A DNA stretch of 64,000 nt, from contig CALODJ010000010.1 of assembly GCA_942492025.1 (NCBI GenBank), forward strand, positions 496,001-560,000, read 5' to 3'. This stretch comes from JABDQW01 sp942492025. GTDB lineage: Bacteria > Pseudomonadota > Gammaproteobacteria > SZUA-229. Both the position numbers and the translations under genes were made by a program. Below are positions 1 to 9,260 of this stretch, piece after piece (position 1 is the stretch's first letter; every line of letters starts with the position of its first letter). The notes under the pieces are model-generated. The model was not told where the DNA came from. It saw nothing but the letters and a program-made list of their open reading frames with translations, and searched no databases.

Positions 1-20
1 TTCATTATAAGGAGTCGCGG

Positions 21-3000
21 ATGCGTGCATTAATGCAGCAGGCAATTATTGCCACTTGTTTGCTTGTTGTCTCATTTATCTCTCAAACTGCTTATTCCTC
101 GCCTGCGATCGACTGGATTCTATCGACGCAAAAAGCAGATGGCAGTTATGTCTTAGCAAATGATATAGCGACGGCCACCCAGTCTACATCCGAAGCACTC
201 TTGGCATTTGCAGCGCTTGAAGAAGTTACAGATGCCGGTATCCCCCTGGCCGTCAAGTATGTCACTGCCGAGGCCTACCTGAATACAGAGAATCTTTCCA
301 GAGTGATCACGGCCAACCATCTGGTGGGCACCGACGTTTCGTTTTTGCTTGCTGAGCTGGAGCGGTATCAAAATTTCGACGGCGGATTTAGTGAGTTACC
401 GGACTACCACAGCACACCTCTAGATACCGCGTTTGCACTGATCGCGATGGCCGCCGTGGACTATGACGACATTGACGTAGTTGATGCAGCCATATCCTAC
501 CTGATCAATCATCAGCAGGCCGATGGCAGTTTCATATTGAGCGACAACAATGAAAGCTCTTACTACATAACGGCGTTATGCTCGATAGCATTACATAGAT
601 ATCATTTTTTATTTGATGTCACAGCAGAACTGCAGGCGGCAAATGAATATCTTCTCTCGCAGCAAATACCAGGCGCTGGTTGGGGTACAAGCTGGGAGAC
701 AGCGGTAGCACTGCATTCGATTGCGTTGGCCACGACTGACTCGACACGCTATCGCGATTCTGCTCAGGTTTTACGCAGTCAGCAGTTGGCCAATGGCTCA
801 TGGGGTAATGATGTCTTTGTGACCGCATTGGCAGCCAAGGCTTTACATCTCGTAGAAAATGTAAAGCAACCGGTGAGTCCAACGGAGGGTCTCGTTACCG
901 GCAAGGTTGTCAGGGACGGCACGTTATTACCACTCTCATTCGTTGTGGTCAGTATCGACGAACTTCCTTCTATGCGAGCCGCTACAGACGAGAATGGAAA
1001 ATACACGCTGACAGCTTTACCGGCATCGACCTATACGATCCGATATCAGGCCGATGGGTTTCTAACGGCAACACGAACGGTGACATTACAGGCGGGGCAG
1101 GTCATTGATCTGGGTAGCGTACATTTGTTACCTGCGCCGGACATTGGAATCATCTCCGGCATCATTACCGACAAGGCGAGCGGTTTGCCCGTTGTCGGGG
1201 CCAGTATTACGACGACCGGTGCATTTACAGAATCTGAAGTCTCCGATGCGCGCGGAAATTATTCAATTGCGGGCACCACAGGCAACGTCACCATTGCCGT
1301 TATATCCGCTGGATTTGAACCTGCTGTGTCATCCGGTGTGGTCACTGCCGGAGGCGTCCTCACATTCTCACCATCTCTGCATCCATCAGGTACGATTAAC
1401 ACAGATCCAGCTGTTTCGATCACAGGTAGAGTGATTGATGCGGATACCAGTCAAGCCGTTCCACAGGCGACTGTCGGAGTTGTCGGTACAGGACGTGTGG
1501 TTAACACCTCTGCAAACGGTGGTTTCAGAATTGAAAATCTTGTTGCAGGCGAGCTGATCGTCAGCATTACACACAGTCATTACCAGACGACTCAATACCG
1601 TGCGGTCGCAGCAGAGGGCAGTGCGGTTGATCTTGGCGTGATTCGTCTTTATACCAGCATATCGCAGCCAGCGACGACAACGATATCCGGTGCAGTGACT
1701 GATGCCGCTACCGGACTGGCGCTCGTGGGCGCCAGCGTCACTGTCATTGAAAACGGTGTGAGTGGCTTGACGGACAGCAATGGGCAGTATCGCTTTGACA
1801 ATCTGAGTGAAACACAATTTACGCTGGTTGCAACCGCGGTCGGCTACTTCGAAGCAACTGGCACGGTCAGCATCACCCAGCCGGCCGTGGTTGATCTCGA
1901 TTTCAGTATGACCCGCTCATCTGCGTCCAATCTGGACATTGTTGACATGCACATCGAGACGGGAATAACGACCTACCCCGCACTCGCCGAGATTGAAGCC
2001 GATGCGATACTGTTCAACAGCGGCAGTGCCGATCAAACCGTGCGGATGTACTACAAGGTTGTTAATAGCGATAACGTCATTGTCGAAGAAGGTCCTGTAT
2101 CCGATGTCCCACTGGGTGCAGACCCAGCATCGGCATTGCTGACGGTACCGGCTGGCCAGGCTCTCGAAACTGAAATCGAATGGTATAACCAGGCCAGCCC
2201 GCCAGGAGACTACCAGATCATCGCCCAGGCCTTCGATGGTGTCTCAGGGCAGCTCTTAGCCGAGCGAAGTATCAGCATCACGGTTCAGGCCACGAACCGG
2301 ATAGGCGGTGCTGCAGCGTTTAATCCGCCGATTGCCCAGCTTGCCGCCAATTCACCCGTGCGCATCAGCGCAACAGTGCGTAATACCGGTAACCAGGTTA
2401 TTGATCCAACAGCACTAAGCGCCCGCTTGATACTGAGCAAGCCAGGTTATCAGAGCCGCAAGGACCTGGCCCGACTGGACGCAACCATCACTGATACCAC
2501 TTTTAATGATACACGCGGTATGGCTATCGACAGCAACGGCAATATCTATGTCACCAACAGGCAGAACAACACAGTGTCACGGATTGCAACTGACGGTTCT
2601 GTTACAACATTTGCAGACAAACTGAACAGCCCGATCGATATCGATATCGCACCGGGTGGTGGTATCTATATTCTGAACAGGGACAATTCGTATGTGCACA
2701 TCGACGTTGCGGGTACTCGCACAGAAACCAGCACGGGACTGCTCTATCAAACAGCCATCGAGTCGCTGACCGATGGCCGCGTGCTGATAGCCCGGGGAAA
2801 TGCCCTCTACGCGGTATCTCCGGATGGCGCGCTCAACAAAGTGGTCTCCGGCGGGCTGGCTGGACCACACGATATGGTCATCAACAGCGAGGGCGATGTC
2901 TTCATCGCGAGCACGGATGATGACAGTATTTCACGCTACTCGAACGGCACATTGTCGACGTTTGTAGCCGGCATCAACAAACCCTACGGGCTGGCTATTG

Positions 3001-6000
3001 ATGCCAATGATGACCTGATCGTAACCAGTTATGGCGACAACAGTCTACTCCGGATCACGCCTGACGGCGCAGTCTTCGTGATTGCCACGGGGCTGTCAGG
3101 CCCTTTTGATGTACTGATCGATGATGCGGGCCGCTATATCGTATCGAACGCGATGTCCAGCGAAATCGTCGCGATTGATGCCACAGGGTCTAAACAGGTC
3201 CTCGTCGAGCGGACGATTAATAAACCCGCTGCTGCCGTTTACAACAGTGCCGGTGACCTGCTGGTTGGCAATGCCGGATTCAGCAACATCACTAGAATTG
3301 CTGCCGATGGAACGGTCAGTGAATTTGCCACGGGTCTGCCTGATCCGGTCGCCCTTCTCGATAGCGGTGACGGTGGCGTGGATGTATTGCTTGGTGGCGG
3401 GAGCATACACCGCATTTCACCGCACGGTATCAGAACGACGATCGCAACAGGCCTGGGTAGTTCAGCAGACTTCGTGCGCGACCCCGAAGGTGACGGCTAT
3501 CTCGTTGTCGAGTCTGGCCAGAACAGGATCACGCACCAGCATGCAGATGGACAACGCGCTATCTACGCTGAAGCATTGCTCGATTATGTGCGGGTGATGA
3601 CGGTGTCTGCTGCCGGCGATGTGTACGTGCTTGCCGGTCCCGTGCGTAATCAGTCGCTCACGCGCATTGCCGCCGACAATACGGCCGAGGTCGTCGCACG
3701 GGACATGCCATTTTCAAGAGGTATGGCGATAGATGCCAACGGCAACGCATACGTCAGTGATTATAGCGCAAAACAGATACTCAAGATTGATGTGACTGGA
3801 GATGTTTCGGTACTCGCCAACACACCGTTCAACCCGGGTGCAATTACGGTGTCGGCCAGCGGTTATGTTCTTCTGGCGCCATTTGGTGGCAAGACTGTTT
3901 ACAGGCTGAATCCGGATGGCAGTCTGACAGAACGGGTGACGCTGACATCGAACATCATGTACGGCCTGGTCGAAGACACGAATGGCAACCTCTGGATCAG
4001 CGATCAGAACACTGACACGGTGTTACGGATCAGTCCAGCCAGCGTTATCGACACCTTCACTGTTAAAACTGCAGGCGGTATACAAGCTGATAAAAGTGGC
4101 GGTGTTTATGTCGGTAGCTATGGCGGCATCAAGTATATTGCCTCGAGTGGTGTTGTCTCGAACGTCATCAGTCACAATGAGATAACCAACATCACGGTAA
4201 ACACTTTTGCACTTGATGGCAAAGGTGACTATTGGATCCCAGGCAAAAGTGATGTCACGTATCTATTCGATAGCGCCTCGAATCTGTTGAAACGCTTCAC
4301 GACCTTAAAGCAACCTACAGGCATCATCGCGCATGGTAATGGCGACTTGGTTGTGACCAATGGCAACAACACGGTTGTGCGCTTACGTAGCCAGGGCGCG
4401 TTACCGGAGGTCATCACTAAAGGTAGCTTCAGGGCAATCGCGAAGGAATCAGCCGATATTGCACTCGTGTCTTCAGGAGGCGCAGCGAGACGACTGCACC
4501 TGGTAACCGGCACCCTATCGACCGCAATTCCGTACAGCGCCAGTACCTTCTCCTTAGTCGAGGCGATTGCGGTCAATCCGGCGGGCGGATTTGTGCTGGG
4601 TGATCACGGTCAAAATCGCCTGCATTTTTATGACGCCAGTGATGTGGAAATCGATGTGCAGGTCGGCATCGTTAATCCGCGCGGTTTAACGCGGGACCAC
4701 GTAGGGACAATCCTTGTTGCAAACACGGAACCGAAGGGCATTGCCGCTGTGCGTAATGATAAACGCGCAGCTGTGTACCTGTTTGATTCCAATGGTTTTG
4801 ACTATTTGCTGACAAGATCCGACGGCCATATTTTTGCTTCTTCAAGGCGCGATGGCACGATCACCGAATATGACCAGCAAAAGCGCAATGTCCAGAAACT
4901 GCGTGTGCCTGAATCAGATGCACTGGTCATCGATGCGAACGGTGATTTGCTGTCAACCATGCCGTCGCTAGGTGCGCTTATCAGCGTTACTACGGACGGA
5001 TCCGGTACGTACCGGCAGCTCGCCAGCGGCTTGAGTAATGCCAGAGACGTCGAGACTGATGGCGCAAGTGATGCCTATATTACCGATAGCAGCCGCAACA
5101 CAATACTAAAACTGAATGCAGATGGCTCGCTCAGTCTGGATGCCGCCAACATCCAGGGCGCCGGGCGGCTTTCTTTCAGCCCGAATGGTGACAAGCTGGT
5201 GACCTATGCGGCGAACCGCCTGGCCTTGTTCGAAGCCGATGGCGCCCGTATCGAGCTGCCATTGACCAACATGATAGATCCCCTGACACAGTTGGGTGGC
5301 ATCGATATTGATCATAACGGTGCGATCTATCTATCGACAACCATGCAGAACGCATTGCTTAAACTGCAAGCGCGGGTGACAGAGCCCGAGATTCAGACAG
5401 GTCAGGTAGTCTATAGCGCATCAGTGCAACTCGACAGCCTGTCGATTGATGGGCAGGTCGATGTCGACTTTGGTGCATGGACGCCATCCCGAAGCGGCGA
5501 ATACCTTGTCGAGATTGCCGCCGATAACGGCCTAACCGCTGGTACCCTGACCAACACCCTGCATGTCGGCGCGAAAACCGACGGCCAAATTATACTGACG
5601 GATGCGACGGTTCAATCCGGTGACCAGGCCATCGGTGCCGTGTTGACGATCACCGGTGCTGATCCGACGCAACTCACGAAAATTGAAACACAGAACCTCA
5701 CCTTGGCCGCAACAACGTTTGCACGAACAGGCCGAGGTATCACGGCCGACAGTAAAGGCAATGTCTACGCTTCTGATATAACCAGGGTCGTTAAAGTAAC
5801 CCCCGACGGTGTTGTCAGCGACTTTGTCACTGGCATTAACGAGGGTATCGGCCTGGCAGGAATGGTGACAGACAGCACGGATACCCTGTTTGCACCTTCA
5901 GTGCGGGGATTGATTCTAAAGATTACACCCGATGGGCTGACGTCCCTTATTGGATCGTTCCCATCCAGGGTGGAAGCCGTTGCGCTGGACTACAACGATC

Positions 6001-9000
6001 AGCTCTACGCAGTGACCTCGGCGGGTAAGCTGTACAAGGTTGATAAATCCAGCGGTGCGGCGACAGAGATACCGGCCGACGGCTTGCATGCGCCGCGCGG
6101 CATGACCATTGATACCTACGGCAACATCTATGTGCTGAACAAGGATAGCGCGGGTACGGGTACCGACCCGATCATCCGGGTAACACCGGGCGGTGTGTCG
6201 AGTAATTTCTTCGACTATGCGAATTTTGAATTCGAAGGTATTCCACTGGCCGCGGATTGTGCCAACAACCTGCTGTTTGCGCCGATCAAACTGCCGCCTT
6301 TCAAATACCGTGGTGAAGAGGACATCATCATCCAGCTGATCGGTGAAACCGGCGAGGTCAACCAAGTCCTGCACGGGCCGACGATCGCCTCGGGTCTGGG
6401 TGATATTGATGCCATATCATACGATCGCTTCGCCAACCGGCTGCTGTTTTACACCGACTGGAACAACGGTGAAATATTCTCGTTCCCGATTATCTGCGGC
6501 GGCATCGATGCCGAAGTACACATTATCACCCGTGCGGATGTTGACCTATCCAGTGCAGACCCTGCGCCCGGCCTTATCAATGATCTTGGCAATAGAGCAC
6601 GTGAATATATCTGGCTACTGTCTGAGATTGATAACGGGGGATTGGCTATTCAGCTAAACCTGTTGCTACATGACCTGGCCGAAGGTGAAAACCGTCCGAT
6701 CTTCAGTGAGGCCTTCCTGGAATTCAGTAACAGCTTTAATCCGAATACGCCGGTGCGTGTAGCGATTGATATTCCCACGGTGCTGGCATCGAGCCAGGTG
6801 TCGATCACCACCCGCGTCGATGCGGCGCAGTATGAAACCGACTCGATGGTCGATATCGCCATCGAGCTGTCGAACGACAGTGCTGTCTCATTCGATGGCG
6901 CGGTGGAGTTGAGCGTCATCGATGCCGATGGCTTCACAGTTGAGACGCTGCCATCCATCGCTGTCAACGGGCTGCAGGCACATTCTTCGTTCAATCTGGC
7001 CAGTGTCTGGAACACAGGTATCACGTTGGCAGGCGATTATGCGGTTGTGGCGACATTGAAAAACACGACCGGCGAGACGCTCGCGAGTAATGAGGCCTCG
7101 TACCGGATTCGGGCGGGCGCGTTTTCGAGTCCGGTTGTCACAGCGTCTGTTTACACGAACAAAACGCGTTATTCAGCCTGGGACAGCGTGGCGATCAGTG
7201 GGCGAGTACGTAACACATCGAACAATGCGATACAGGGGAATTCTGTAGCGACGGTGACGGTGACTGATGCCGGTGGTGCTATCGTACACACGGAGACCGT
7301 CTTCCTGAATACCCAGTACCCGGGAAGCTATAGTGATGTGGTGAGTACTTTTGAACTGACCGATGCGCAAGCCGGACAGTACCGCGTGATTCTCGTCAGT
7401 AGCGATGCGGCAACCGGTGTGCAATTGGCGCAGAGTGAATATAGTTTCGATGTCGAGCGTATTATTCTGCAGGGTCTCACCGGCAATGTGCAGGTGCAAT
7501 TCAAGCAGCTCGATACAACGCAAGCCAACACCTGCACTGAAAATATCACCAACCTGTCGGCCGAGGCCATCACCGGTGTAACGGTCCGCCACCTGCTGGT
7601 TGAAGTCACATCGGGTGCAACGGTGTCCAGCAATGAACAGATAGTCCAACTGGCAGCGGGCGCAGCGCTGTCGTTCCCGCAGATGGTCACCCTGGATAGT
7701 AACCAACCCGGTGTCTATGCCTGTGTACTGCAGGTCGATCTCAACGGGGATGACCGAACCCTGGCCACGGCCATTTTCGAAGTTACCGAGCCGGAAAACC
7801 TGTTTGATATCGATATCGGACTGGGCATCGGTGCCAGGGGACGGCTGCTGATATTACTCGACCCGGTTGACTTGCGGTCCCGCGATCATGACGGTGAAGA
7901 CAATGATAAGCACGGTAAACACCGGAAACACGGTTGGGACAACGAGGATGAGATTGAGCATGACCGGGACAGGGATCATGATCTTACCGACTCTCATGAC
8001 AGGGGCCCACGTGGCCCGTCGGGTGCGCCATTGCCAAGCGTACAACGTGACATTATCGAGAACCTGCTGCAGCAAGCGGGATGGTCATACACCATTGTCG
8101 AGTCCAGTGATGCTTTTGCCCGCGCGATGCGAAGTGGTGCTTATTCGGCTTATGCTCTGTTCTCGGAGCAGTCCAAACTCAATGAGCAGGTGCAGCGGGA
8201 GTTAGTCGAGGCCGTCTATCGCGGTGAAGGCCTACTGGTCAGCAGTGGGCACGATATGCGCAACGAGAAGCTGAGCGCAGCGCTCGGTATCAAACAGAAG
8301 GGCAAACACACTCGGGCCTCTGGTATCGAGCTTGTCGATACATCGCTGCATGATGCCGCCAGCGTGCTGTTTGGCCTGGATGACAAACCTGTGCGCATCG
8401 AAATAAAAGGCGCTGCTGTTATAGCGAATTACATCGGCACCGATAAGAAATATTCTAACGATGATTATGAAGATGATCATCACGACGGCAGCGCATCGAA
8501 GCACAGCAAGGCTGCCGTTACTCGCTTTAGCTATGGCGGTGGTGTCGCTGTGTGGATCGGTTTCGATGTACTGGCGGAACTGACGGGTACCCATACGGAT
8601 GGGATTCTGGCGGAATTGCTGATCAATGCATTGACCGACATTGATCGTGCAGCATCGGACTTCGTAACAGCTGGTTTGATACCCATCGAGCTATCCCTGG
8701 CCAATAAAGGGCCTGCGGTGATGGGGCAGCTCAGCCTGAGATGGCTGGCAGATGCAAGTCTGCTCGACGTAGCGCCCCTGCTCACCATCAACGCTAACAC
8801 CGCTAGCTGGTCGTTTGATCTGGCGGTCGATGGCAATGCACACATGGCGCTGTGGCTGCAGATGCCGAAAACGGCCGGTGTAGCAGATCTAAACGCGTTA
8901 CTTCAGGTGGGTGTAGGTCCTAACCTCGAAGACTTTGATAGCCGGTACTTATCACTGCAGATCACACCGGCGCTGACACTGGCCGAGATCGAAGCACGAC

Positions 9001-9257
9001 TGGAATCATCAAACAACCAGCACAAATATTTCAGCAAGGCCAAAAAGGAAATCGGCAACGCGATCAAGGCATTCGATAAAAACGATATCAAAGATGCGAT
9101 CAAAAAAGCGCTGAAAGCGATCGAGAAGCTGGACAGGGTCGATAGCGATGAAGCGCGATCGCTCCATATGGATATAGCCCGTGCTATCCGCGTTCTTGCC
9201 ATGCAATGGACGCTGGGCACACGCGACGGCGACAACAAACAGCAGGAAACGGAATAG
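21..9257 (+). CDS. Giant secreted multidomain protein (toroid, carboxypeptidase-regulatory, NHL-like propeller and Ig-like domains)
   Basis: This gene encodes 3078 residues with a signal peptide (about 1-26), so the product is exported. An alpha/alpha-toroid like prenyltransferases or thioester-protein domains follows (30-285; motifs DGSY, DGGF, DGSF, GWG, NGSWG). Then come four carboxypeptidase-regulatory-like beta domains (about 292-635), a CARDB/Ig-like domain (637-760), a long run of NHL-type propeller blades (about 829-1777), a second shorter propeller (about 1907-2157) and more CARDB-like domains (2250-2600). After these are an Asp/His/Arg/Lys-rich stretch (2617-2665), an alpha/beta domain recalling class I amidotransferase folds (2675-2830) and a lysine-rich helical tail. 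The start has a clear AAGGAG site. It is three bases from the next gene, so the two are probably co-transcribed. Domain names rest on pattern recognition; the role, possibly surface adhesion or scaffolding, is inferred. Confidence 0.9.
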   Translation: MRALMQQAIIATCLLVVSFISQTAYSSPAIDWILSTQKADGSYVLANDIATATQSTSEALLAFAALEEVTDAGIPLAVKYVTAEAYLNTENLSRVITANHLVGTDVSFLLAELERYQNFDGGFSELPDYHSTPLDTAFALIAMAAVDYDDIDVVDAAISYLINHQQADGSFILSDNNESSYYITALCSIALHRYHFLFDVTAELQAANEYLLSQQIPGAGWGTSWETAVALHSIALATTDSTRYRDSAQVLRSQQLANGSWGNDVFVTALAAKALHLVENVKQPVSPTEGLVTGKVVRDGTLLPLSFVVVSIDELPSMRAATDENGKYTLTALPASTYTIRYQADGFLTATRTVTLQAGQVIDLGSVHLLPAPDIGIISGIITDKASGLPVVGASITTTGAFTESEVSDARGNYSIAGTTGNVTIAVISAGFEPAVSSGVVTAGGVLTFSPSLHPSGTINTDPAVSITGRVIDADTSQAVPQATVGVVGTGRVVNTSANGGFRIENLVAGELIVSITHSHYQTTQYRAVAAEGSAVDLGVIRLYTSISQPATTTISGAVTDAATGLALVGASVTVIENGVSGLTDSNGQYRFDNLSETQFTLVATAVGYFEATGTVSITQPAVVDLDFSMTRSSASNLDIVDMHIETGITTYPALAEIEADAILFNSGSADQTVRMYYKVVNSDNVIVEEGPVSDVPLGADPASALLTVPAGQALETEIEWYNQASPPGDYQIIAQAFDGVSGQLLAERSISITVQATNRIGGAAAFNPPIAQLAANSPVRISATVRNTGNQVIDPTALSARLILSKPGYQSRKDLARLDATITDTTFNDTRGMAIDSNGNIYVTNRQNNTVSRIATDGSVTTFADKLNSPIDIDIAPGGGIYILNRDNSYVHIDVAGTRTETSTGLLYQTAIESLTDGRVLIARGNALYAVSPDGALNKVVSGGLAGPHDMVINSEGDVFIASTDDDSISRYSNGTLSTFVAGINKPYGLAIDANDDLIVTSYGDNSLLRITPDGAVFVIATGLSGPFDVLIDDAGRYIVSNAMSSEIVAIDATGSKQVLVERTINKPAAAVYNSAGDLLVGNAGFSNITRIAADGTVSEFATGLPDPVALLDSGDGGVDVLLGGGSIHRISPHGIRTTIATGLGSSADFVRDPEGDGYLVVESGQNRITHQHADGQRAIYAEALLDYVRVMTVSAAGDVYVLAGPVRNQSLTRIAADNTAEVVARDMPFSRGMAIDANGNAYVSDYSAKQILKIDVTGDVSVLANTPFNPGAITVSASGYVLLAPFGGKTVYRLNPDGSLTERVTLTSNIMYGLVEDTNGNLWISDQNTDTVLRISPASVIDTFTVKTAGGIQADKSGGVYVGSYGGIKYIASSGVVSNVISHNEITNITVNTFALDGKGDYWIPGKSDVTYLFDSASNLLKRFTTLKQPTGIIAHGNGDLVVTNGNNTVVRLRSQGALPEVITKGSFRAIAKESADIALVSSGGAARRLHLVTGTLSTAIPYSASTFSLVEAIAVNPAGGFVLGDHGQNRLHFYDASDVEIDVQVGIVNPRGLTRDHVGTILVANTEPKGIAAVRNDKRAAVYLFDSNGFDYLLTRSDGHIFASSRRDGTITEYDQQKRNVQKLRVPESDALVIDANGDLLSTMPSLGALISVTTDGSGTYRQLASGLSNARDVETDGASDAYITDSSRNTILKLNADGSLSLDAANIQGAGRLSFSPNGDKLVTYAANRLALFEADGARIELPLTNMIDPLTQLGGIDIDHNGAIYLSTTMQNALLKLQARVTEPEIQTGQVVYSASVQLDSLSIDGQVDVDFGAWTPSRSGEYLVEIAADNGLTAGTLTNTLHVGAKTDGQIILTDATVQSGDQAIGAVLTITGADPTQLTKIETQNLTLAATTFARTGRGITADSKGNVYASDITRVVKVTPDGVVSDFVTGINEGIGLAGMVTDSTDTLFAPSVRGLILKITPDGLTSLIGSFPSRVEAVALDYNDQLYAVTSAGKLYKVDKSSGAATEIPADGLHAPRGMTIDTYGNIYVLNKDSAGTGTDPIIRVTPGGVSSNFFDYANFEFEGIPLAADCANNLLFAPIKLPPFKYRGEEDIIIQLIGETGEVNQVLHGPTIASGLGDIDAISYDRFANRLLFYTDWNNGEIFSFPIICGGIDAEVHIITRADVDLSSADPAPGLINDLGNRAREYIWLLSEIDNGGLAIQLNLLLHDLAEGENRPIFSEAFLEFSNSFNPNTPVRVAIDIPTVLASSQVSITTRVDAAQYETDSMVDIAIELSNDSAVSFDGAVELSVIDADGFTVETLPSIAVNGLQAHSSFNLASVWNTGITLAGDYAVVATLKNTTGETLASNEASYRIRAGAFSSPVVTASVYTNKTRYSAWDSVAISGRVRNTSNNAIQGNSVATVTVTDAGGAIVHTETVFLNTQYPGSYSDVVSTFELTDAQAGQYRVILVSSDAATGVQLAQSEYSFDVERIILQGLTGNVQVQFKQLDTTQANTCTENITNLSAEAITGVTVRHLLVEVTSGATVSSNEQIVQLAAGAALSFPQMVTLDSNQPGVYACVLQVDLNGDDRTLATAIFEVTEPENLFDIDIGLGIGARGRLLILLDPVDLRSRDHDGEDNDKHGKHRKHGWDNEDEIEHDRDRDHDLTDSHDRGPRGPSGAPLPSVQRDIIENLLQQAGWSYTIVESSDAFARAMRSGAYSAYALFSEQSKLNEQVQRELVEAVYRGEGLLVSSGHDMRNEKLSAALGIKQKGKHTRASGIELVDTSLHDAASVLFGLDDKPVRIEIKGAAVIANYIGTDKKYSNDDYEDDHHDGSASKHSKAAVTRFSYGGGVAVWIGFDVLAELTGTHTDGILAELLINALTDIDRAASDFVTAGLIPIELSLANKGPAVMGQLSLRWLADASLLDVAPLLTINANTASWSFDLAVDGNAHMALWLQMPKTAGVADLNALLQVGVGPNLEDFDSRYLSLQITPALTLAEIEARLESSNNQHKYFSKAKKEIGNAIKAFDKNDIKDAIKKALKAIEKLDRVDSDEARSLHMDIARAIRVLAMQWTLGTRDGDNKQQETE

Positions 9258-9260
9258 ACC

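Noticed and set aside
1386..1817. Long open frames opposite the 3078-residue gene (also 7173-7706 and others)
   Set aside because: They are shadows in antisense frames of a strongly supported gene; they have no ribosome sites, signal sequences or family motifs.
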